12,372 nt of DNA from Candidatus Cloacimonadota bacterium (GTDB lineage Bacteria > Cloacimonadota > Cloacimonadia > Cloacimonadales > Cloacimonadaceae): NCBI GenBank assembly GCA_017996595.1, contig JAGOGT010000009.1, forward strand, positions 1-12,372, written 5' to 3'. Shown here in pieces: positions 7,205 through 12,372 of this stretch; within the stretch, counting starts at the first letter, position 1, and every line of letters begins with the position of its first letter. The translations under genes and the position numbers were made by a program. The notes beneath the pieces are model-generated. The model had not been told where the DNA came from and searched no databases. It saw nothing but the letters and a program-made list of their open reading frames with translations.

Positions 7205-8650
7205 ATGTTATCAAATAAATCCATCATCCTTGTCGCTCTGCTGACAATAGCTTCGGCATTATCAGCCTGGAGCATCACCGATACCTACTTTGGCAATCCT
7301 TTTGGCACCTTTGATGCCCGGAGTATGGCCCTGGGTGGAACGGGTACCTACAATAGCCAAACTCCTTTCGGCATTGCCGATAACCCTGCCAATCTCACTC
7401 TGATGCGTAAAAGCCTCGGTTTTTCCGTGAATACCTATTTCAACCGCAATGAGGATAACCGCAGCATCCCCTTGTATAATTCCTTCGATAACTACATTGA
7501 TGATGCCGTATATAGCTCCAATATCAATATCTATGATGACTTTGCCGGAGCTGCTTTCGGTGCTTACACCTATGATGATTTCATTATTGGCATGGGGCTC
7601 TATCACAAGCCGCTCTTAAGCTTCGACGCGGATTATATCGAAGAAGTTCGCAATAACCGCAATACTGACGACGACCTGTATCCCGAAAAGATCGCTGAAA
7701 ACAAGATCATAGGCGAAGGCAACCTCAATCAAACCGGCCTGGTATTCTCCATGGGACCCAAGCTTGGCGATTATGCCGGATTTAATCTGGGCGTAGAATA
7801 CTCCTTCCTGCAAGGCGACATCAAGCGGGATAAGACCATCCGCTGGACCGATTGGGCAGTTGATGCCGTGCATGACGTAGGCGACTACAATCTTCCCGAA
7901 CTCACCGAAACCAGCGATTACGAACTGAAAGGCCAGCAATTCAAGCTGGGGGCCACCATGCAATTGGGAACTCGTTTTGGAATTGCCATGACCTATATCC
8001 CCAAAACTACTCTTAAGAAAGATGGCTCCTACTATTACAAGCGCGATGCCTATCGTAATACTGCCGTGGACAGCATCAATGTGGCTATCGACGAAAACTT
8101 CACCCGTGCCCCAGAGTATCGTATTGGCTTTGTTTATACTCCCCGCAACGTGATGCGCACCGTATTCAGTATGGATCTGGAATATGTGGAGCACAGCGAG
8201 ATTCATTCCATGTTCGACGATGTGGTGAATCTTTATGCCGGAGTGGAACACCACGTAATGAATCGCATTCCCTTCCGCATTGGCTTCCAGGCTGTGAATC
8301 AATGGTTCTTCACCACCGAGCAGGGCACTGATGCCGATGACAATCCCATCACCCTGGTTACTTCCAAAAGGATCCTTTCTCCAATGCTAACCGCTGGCAG
8401 CAGTGTGAGCTTGAATGAGCATTTCAGCCTCGACCTGGGCTTTGGCTACACCTGGCGTGAATATGAAGCCCTGGATATGTTTGGCGATGCCTATTATAAC
8501 GATAAAGTTTACACCGGCGCAGGCGATTATGATGACTACGCCTTGTGGCCAAATTACCACCTTGCACTTCAGAACCGGGGTTGGGAAAATCCCGATAAAG
8601 TACGCGAAAACAACATCTCTCTGAATGCTGGTTTATCCTTTGTCTGGTGA
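7205..8650 (+). CDS. PorV/FadL-like outer-membrane protein
   Basis: 481 residues. Signal peptide at about 1-20 (hydrophobic SIILVALLTIASALSA). The mature N-terminus has FGTFDARSMALGGTGTYN (33-50) and IADNPANL (57-64), the RsMALGGxG...NPAnL signature shared by PorV/PorQ and OmpP1/FadL-type barrels. The rest is a series of amphipathic strands ending in ...NAGLSFVW, an aromatic C-terminus suited to barrel assembly. In Bacteroidota, PorV delivers type IX cargo to the sortase, whereas FadL relatives import hydrophobic substrates. Sequence inspection alone does not separate the two, and Cloacimonadota carry many uncharacterised paralogues. A GGAGG site 6 nt before ATG supports the start. The gene follows the HHH/barrel gene by 14 nt and leads into the nucleotidase gene with a 4-nt gap, so the three are probably co-transcribed and co-translated. 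Confidence 0.75.
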   Translation: MLSNKSIILVALLTIASALSAWSITDTYFGNPFGTFDARSMALGGTGTYNSQTPFGIADNPANLTLMRKSLGFSVNTYFNRNEDNRSIPLYNSFDNYIDDAVYSSNINIYDDFAGAAFGAYTYDDFIIGMGLYHKPLLSFDADYIEEVRNNRNTDDDLYPEKIAENKIIGEGNLNQTGLVFSMGPKLGDYAGFNLGVEYSFLQGDIKRDKTIRWTDWAVDAVHDVGDYNLPELTETSDYELKGQQFKLGATMQLGTRFGIAMTYIPKTTLKKDGSYYYKRDAYRNTAVDSINVAIDENFTRAPEYRIGFVYTPRNVMRTVFSMDLEYVEHSEIHSMFDDVVNLYAGVEHHVMNRIPFRIGFQAVNQWFFTTEQGTDADDNPITLVTSKRILSPMLTAGSSVSLNEHFSLDLGFGYTWREYEALDMFGDAYYNDKVYTGAGDYDDYALWPNYHLALQNRGWENPDKVRENNISLNAGLSFVW

Positions 8651-8654
8651 TCAT

Positions 8655-10313
8655 ATGAAACGCATAATGCTACTTAGCTTTGTCCTGCTGGGGCTTTTCA
8701 GCCTGGCTGGGGCAGAAGACCTGAGGCTGGACATCATGTTTTCCAATGATGTTCATGGCGGTATCGACCGTGCTCAGGCTACCTTCATGAATCCCGATTT
8801 TCCTCCACAATTGGGGGGAGGGGGTTCTTCCGCCACCCTTATCAAGAAAGTCCGTGCCATGGGAAGCCCCATGCGTAGCAGTCTGCTATTGGACGCCGGA
8901 GATTTCTTTCAGGGACGTCCGGTAGGCACCGTTACCAAGGGCAAGGCTGTGATCGAATTTATGAATGAGATCGGCTATGATGCCATGACCATTGGTAATC
9001 ACGAATACGACATTCTGGAAGGTGAACTTACCGAAACCCTTAAGCTTGCCGAATTCCCCATTCTTACCTGCAACGTGCTGGATAAGAAAACCAATGAGAT
9101 CGCCTGGTATGCTCAGCCCTACCATGTTTTAGAGCGTTTGGGAGTAAAGATCGGCATCGTGGGTTTCACCACCACCGATACCGAGAAGATGAGCTTCCCC
9201 GAGAACATAAAAAACGTGATTTTCCTCTCTGAGAAAGAAGCCGTGGCTAAGTATGTGAAGATCCTCCGTGAACAAGAAAAGGTGGATCTGGTTATTGTGC
9301 TTGGCCATGCAGGTTTGCCTTATGACATCGAGGATGGCTACCTTAGCCGCTATGATGCCAAGGGAAATCCCTTATTCGAAGAACGTCAGGCTGTTTGGGG
9401 CTATGACGCCCAGGAAATTGCCCGCGAAGTGGAAGGAATCGATCTCTTTATCGGCGGCCACATGCATCGGGGCGTTCCCAAGCCCTGGATCGATCCCGTT
9501 ACCCAAACCATGGTTATCCAAGGCTATGCCTATGGTTCTAACCTGGGCTGGATCACCCTGAAGATCGATCCCGAAACTAAAACCCTTACCGGCTATGAAA
9601 GCCCTGCCCTGCGCGAAGGCAGCATGATCACTCTCTTTGAAGATCAGTTCATTCCCGATCCCGAAATCGGGGGTAAGATCAATGAACAGGTTGCCATTGC
9701 CGAAGAAGGCATGGATGAAGTAATTGGCAGCGCCGGAGTGTATCTTTCCCGCACCAATGTGGATGCCCAATCCCTGATGGGGAATACCATCGTGGATGCC
9801 ATGCGCCATGAAGTGGGTGCCGATTTTTCCTTCATGAATCTGGGGGGAGTGCGTGCCGACATCAAAAGCGGCCCGGTTACCTATCGCAGCGTTTTTGATG
9901 TGATGCCTTTTGACAACATGGTGGTTAGCTTCACCTGCACCGGTGAATTCCTGAAACGCGTAATCGAAACTCGTGTAGAAGGTGGCCGTCATGGGATGAT
10001 CGTTTCCGGCGGCAAAGTTGTATATTCCAAGAAAAGAGAGAATTTCGACAGGGTTACTTCTTTGGAAATTGCCGGTGAACCCTGGGCTCCGGATAAAATC
10101 TACACTGTAGCCACTACCGACTTCCTGATGCAGGGAAATGCCGGACTCACTCTTTTGGTGCAGGTTCCCCAGGAAAATATCATCAATCATCAGATTAACC
10201 TGCGTGATGCTATCGTTAATTATTTCCGTAAAAACAGCCCCATCAAAACCAGGATCGACGATCGCTGGGAGCGCGATGATAATGCTACCCTTGCTCCCTG
10301 GATGAAACCATGA
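8655..10313 (+). CDS. exported 5'-nucleotidase / metallophosphatase (UshA-like)
   Basis: 552 residues from ATG 8655. An in-frame ATG at 8625 would add ten residues before the signal peptide and lies inside the previous gene, so the later start is preferred; it has only a weak GGTGA-type ribosome site and probably depends on coupling to the stop at 8648-8650. Signal peptide MKRIMLLSFVLLGLFSLAGA, no lipobox. The metallophosphatase domain shows SNDVHGG (Asp32, His34), DAGDFFQG (Asp83), GNHEYD (114-119: metal ligand Asn115 and the His116/Asp119 catalytic dyad), GHAG (His218) and GGHMH (His269, His271), so both metal sites look complete. The C-terminal substrate domain shows NLGGVRADI (395-403), TYRSVFDVMPFDN and TTDFLMQGNAG (487-497). 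Family members hydrolyse nucleoside mono-, di- or triphosphates or UDP-sugars outside the cytoplasm to give nucleoside and phosphate; the exact substrate is not readable here. Its stop overlaps the next gene. Confidence 0.92.
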   Translation: MKRIMLLSFVLLGLFSLAGAEDLRLDIMFSNDVHGGIDRAQATFMNPDFPPQLGGGGSSATLIKKVRAMGSPMRSSLLLDAGDFFQGRPVGTVTKGKAVIEFMNEIGYDAMTIGNHEYDILEGELTETLKLAEFPILTCNVLDKKTNEIAWYAQPYHVLERLGVKIGIVGFTTTDTEKMSFPENIKNVIFLSEKEAVAKYVKILREQEKVDLVIVLGHAGLPYDIEDGYLSRYDAKGNPLFEERQAVWGYDAQEIAREVEGIDLFIGGHMHRGVPKPWIDPVTQTMVIQGYAYGSNLGWITLKIDPETKTLTGYESPALREGSMITLFEDQFIPDPEIGGKINEQVAIAEEGMDEVIGSAGVYLSRTNVDAQSLMGNTIVDAMRHEVGADFSFMNLGGVRADIKSGPVTYRSVFDVMPFDNMVVSFTCTGEFLKRVIETRVEGGRHGMIVSGGKVVYSKKRENFDRVTSLEIAGEPWAPDKIYTVATTDFLMQGNAGLTLLVQVPQENIINHQINLRDAIVNYFRKNSPIKTRIDDRWERDDNATLAPWMKP

Positions 10314-10798
10314 AAATAGCAATTTTAGTACACTCCAAAAGTGGCAATACCCGCAAATTTGCCGACAGCCTCTTTGAAAAACTTAGTGCTGACGGCCACA
10401 ACGTGAATCTCACCCAGCTGGAAACCACCGCACCCGTGAAGCAAGGCTCCGTCCGCGATAAACAGGAGATAAGCTTTAGCAATCTTCCTGATATTACAGA
10501 TGCCGAGGCCGTGCTTTTCGGGGGCCCGGTTTGGGCTTTTGGGCCTTCACCGGTTATCGTAGCGGCAATACGCCAGCTTGGTAACCTGAAAGGGAAAAGC
10601 ACCATCTCTTTTGCCACCATGGGCTTCCCGATAAAGGGCCTGGGCGGCAAGGCTGCGATCAGGTTTATGGATCGTGAAGCAGGAACCAAAGGCGCCAAAG
10701 TGCTTCCCGGAGGCATTTGCAGCCAGATGTGCCACAAGCTGGACGGGGATATTACCAAAGAGACCGAGCGTATATCCGCATTACTGAAGGTTTTATAA
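10310..10798 (+). CDS. flavodoxin-like FMN protein / NAD(P)H-dependent flavin oxidoreductase family
   Basis: 162 residues and no signal peptide, so cytoplasmic. The N-terminal MKIAILVHSKSGNTRKFA contains the flavodoxin phosphate-binding loop S-K-S-G-N-T (9-14). GGPVWAFGPSPV at 71-82 matches the second FMN-contacting loop (WrbA-type GxPxxxG). The length fits a single flavodoxin fold. Relatives are electron carriers or small-quinone or flavin reductases; the specific partner is unknown. A CSQMC pair (Cys137, Cys141) near the C-terminus is worth noting but is not a known cluster motif. The ATG overlaps the nucleotidase stop as ATGA, a classical coupling arrangement. It is the only non-exported product of the operon, so its functional relation to the other three is unclear. 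Confidence 0.85.
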   Translation: MKIAILVHSKSGNTRKFADSLFEKLSADGHNVNLTQLETTAPVKQGSVRDKQEISFSNLPDITDAEAVLFGGPVWAFGPSPVIVAAIRQLGNLKGKSTISFATMGFPIKGLGGKAAIRFMDREAGTKGAKVLPGGICSQMCHKLDGDITKETERISALLKVL

Positions 10799-10813
10799 CG
10801 CGTCCCCTGCTTA

Positions 10814-11179
10814 GTTTTGACTTACGCTTTGGCCTATTCAAGCTATTTTATAGTATACTTGCCAAAACGGCCAAAGCGTGAGTTAGAACAAAGTTGTTCT
10901 GATAGTCAATCCGGTTTAACCCAAACTATGCAATTGGAGTTCACAAGGCCAATATATCTTCTTGCCTATGATAAACTTATATGGCCTTGTGGACTTCAAA
11001 TGCATGCAGATTAATATGTACGGCTTGAAGTCCAAATCGCCCATAAGATATCCTATAAGAGATAGTTAGTTTAGGCGATTTGAACTCCAATGCCTCAATT
11101 GGGTTTAACTCAAAATATGCTTATGTAGTATGAACAAAACTGAAGCTGGGTAAAGCATGTTTTAAGTCAAACCGGATTG
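10814..11179. repeat. array of four long hairpins with uniform 30-34-nt loops
   Basis: Fills most of the gap between convergent genes. H1: 10814-10834 with 10869-10889, 21 positions, 18 Watson-Crick plus 3 G-T, loop 34. H2: 10934-10951 with 10982-10999, 18 positions including 2 G-T, loop 30. H3: 11025-11041 with 11074-11090, 15 of 17, loop 32. H4: 11096-11122 with 11153-11179, 22 Watson-Crick plus 2 G-T of 27, loop 30. A small 6-bp hairpin (10885-10900) overlaps H1. The H4 arm CAATCCGGTTT (complement at 11169-11179) also occurs at 10907-10917, giving perfect 11-bp terminal inverted repeats around 10907-11179. H2 and H3 arms match the element at 1154-1319. No T-tract follows H1, so it is not a canonical terminator. 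Most likely a MITE/REP-like foldback element or a structured RNA. Confidence 0.7.
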
Positions 11180-11205
11180 TAAGGGGCTGAATGACTCCTG
11201 CTACA

Positions 11206-12372
11206 TTACAGCTTCATTACTTTCTTTATCTCAGTTCCTACTTTCAGGTAATACACTCCGTTGCCGCAATTTCTGCCTTGGGAATCAAGCCCATCCCAGG
11301 TACAGCTTCCATCACGAGCTGCCTCCAGTTGTCTTAGCATTTGCCCTTTCAGGTTATACACGGTTACCTGTTTACTGCTCTTCAGTTTATCTATGGTAAC
11401 CATATCTCTAAAAGGATTAGGACTGCAGTTAATCCCTGAAACCGGCACCACCCCGTCATTCACCCCAGTGGAGGGATTAAAACAGGCTACAAAGGCATTT
11501 TGATTGCTGATATCGCCGCTATCGATAATATGCGAGCCAATATTCCCCAGCCCATAGTGCCAGCCGCTCACTGCCAGCTTTCCACTGGGCAAAATCTTGA
11601 TGGCAAAGGGAACTTCGCTATTGGCTCCCCCGCTGGTGCAAAGCATGGGGCTGGCAGCGGCACCCCAACCCATAGCCAGATCAAGCTCTCCCTGGCTTTG
11701 AAAAGTTCTATCCCAAAAGCTTGCCTGGCCTTCAAAGGTGGCCACAAAAGCAGGATAAACCTCATAATCACAATCTCTGCCCTTGTCGGACATATTTCCT
11801 CCGTAAAATCCTGCATAGCTCCAGGTTCCATCGTCTGCATCAAACTGGGCCCAATAGAAATCATCTCCGCCTTCCAGGGACTGGAAATTGTAAGCGCCGA
11901 TATTTCCCATGCCCACCACTCTGCCGCAAACCATGCCTTTTTGATCGGCTCCGCTATCCGGCTGCACCGAGATGCTGATCACCAGGGCATTATTGCTGGG
12001 GGCCAGCCACAATTCCTGCCCTGCTTCAGAGTATTTCACCACATACATGCCACTGGACGCCAGGGTATAGGCTCCGAAAATGCTTCCCACCCCCGCAGAG
12101 CCGGTTACATAGGCGCTTCCGGCATTATCGCAGGCCACTTTATAGCCGTATTCCACGCCCGGTGATCCGGCACTTCTGGCCCAGCGGAAATTGCCATTGG
12201 CATCCCAGGCGCTGATGTAGATATCACTGCCTCCGGCACTGGTGATGGTGTCCGTGGGGCTGAATTTGATGCTATCGGCATACCAGCCGGCCAGATACAC
12301 CTGACCAGAGGCATTTACGGCCAGGCCGTGACCGATGTCATTCAGGGGACCGCCAAAGCTTTGCAGCCATAC
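11206..12372 (-). CDS. secreted SBBP-type beta-propeller protein with type IX C-terminal sorting domain, N-terminus beyond window
   Basis: The reading frame is open to the right edge. The visible part is 388 residues, and the true start and signal peptide lie outside. Blades of the SBBP type are visible: WLQSFGGPLNDIGHGLAV with ASGQVYLAGWY near the start, then FRWARSAGSPGVEYGYKV with AGSAYVTGS, and later GNIGAY and GNIGSH segments each followed by a short strand leading to an A-x-F (WAQF, VACF) stretch. The last 76 residues (313-388) form a sorting domain: CSPNPFRDM, then QVTVYNLKGQMLRQL, TWDGLDSQGRNCGNGVYYLKV and a basic tail ...KKVMKL. In Bacteroidota such tails direct export through the type IX system and are removed at the cell surface. 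The function beyond surface display or secretion is unknown; adhesion or polymer binding is possible. It converges on the flavodoxin gene across the hairpin array, and no intrinsic terminator is evident after its stop. Confidence 0.85.
   Translation of the reverse strand, partial: VWLQSFGGPLNDIGHGLAVNASGQVYLAGWYADSIKFSPTDTITSAGGSDIYISAWDANGNFRWARSAGSPGVEYGYKVACDNAGSAYVTGSAGVGSIFGAYTLASSGMYVVKYSEAGQELWLAPSNNALVISISVQPDSGADQKGMVCGRVVGMGNIGAYNFQSLEGGDDFYWAQFDADDGTWSYAGFYGGNMSDKGRDCDYEVYPAFVATFEGQASFWDRTFQSQGELDLAMGWGAAASPMLCTSGGANSEVPFAIKILPSGKLAVSGWHYGLGNIGSHIIDSGDISNQNAFVACFNPSTGVNDGVVPVSGINCSPNPFRDMVTIDKLKSSKQVTVYNLKGQMLRQLEAARDGSCTWDGLDSQGRNCGNGVYYLKVGTEIKKVMKL

Noticed and set aside
8625..8654. 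Upstream in-frame ATG for the 5'-nucleotidase
   Set aside because: It would place ten polar or mixed residues before a normal signal peptide and overlap the preceding gene by 26 nt without a ribosome site; ATG 8655 fits better.
10814..10889. H1 hairpin as the Rho-independent terminator of the operon
   Set aside because: The loop is 34 nt and no T-run follows the right arm, so it does not fit an intrinsic terminator.
10817..11014. Small open frame of 65 codons after the flavodoxin gene
   Set aside because: It lies inside the hairpin array, has no ribosome site and no recognisable protein features.
10814..11179. Integron attC sites or an inverted CRISPR-like array
   Set aside because: The arms lack convincing GTTRRRY/RYYYAAC core sites, there are no cassette genes or integrase in view, and the arms are inverted pairs of differing sequence rather than a constant repeat.

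Overview
The window looks like a bacterial chromosome fragment of moderate GC from the FCB group, most plausibly Candidatus Cloacimonadota. The clues are a type IX-style C-terminal sorting domain behind beta-propeller repeats, outer-membrane proteins of the PorV/FadL type, an outer-membrane barrel with N-terminal helix-hairpin-helix motifs, and a pyruvate phosphate dikinase. The phylum is inferred from the gene families and is not proven.

Left part (1-1445): the 5' part of a DUF1232/YkvA-family gene runs off the left edge on the minus strand. It is followed by about 930 bases without a gene (448-1375). That stretch holds a 46-bp tandem repeat with a built-in hairpin, CAGAG-rich inverted repeats, 7-bp and 10-bp micro-repeats, an imperfect 20-bp hairpin, and a two-hairpin element (1094-1319).

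Centre-left (1376-4169): a complete 907-residue pyruvate phosphate dikinase gene on the minus strand, apparently monocistronic, with a textbook terminator.

Centre (4369-10798): a probable four-gene plus-strand operon. A good promoter candidate precedes an HHH/beta-barrel protein, then a PorV/FadL-like outer-membrane protein, an exported 5'-nucleotidase and a flavodoxin-like protein. Gaps are 14 nt, 4 nt, then a 4-nt ATGA overlap. Three of the four products are exported, so the set looks like an envelope module. A link to extracellular DNA or nucleotide use is only a hypothesis.

Right part (10799-12372): the convergent gap holds four consecutive long hairpins with unusually uniform 30-34-nt loops. 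They are related to the two-hairpin element at 1154-1319, and stems that differ between copies remain complementary. A secreted SBBP-type propeller protein with a type IX sorting tail follows on the minus strand and is cut by the right edge. The hairpin elements are the least explained structures in the window.
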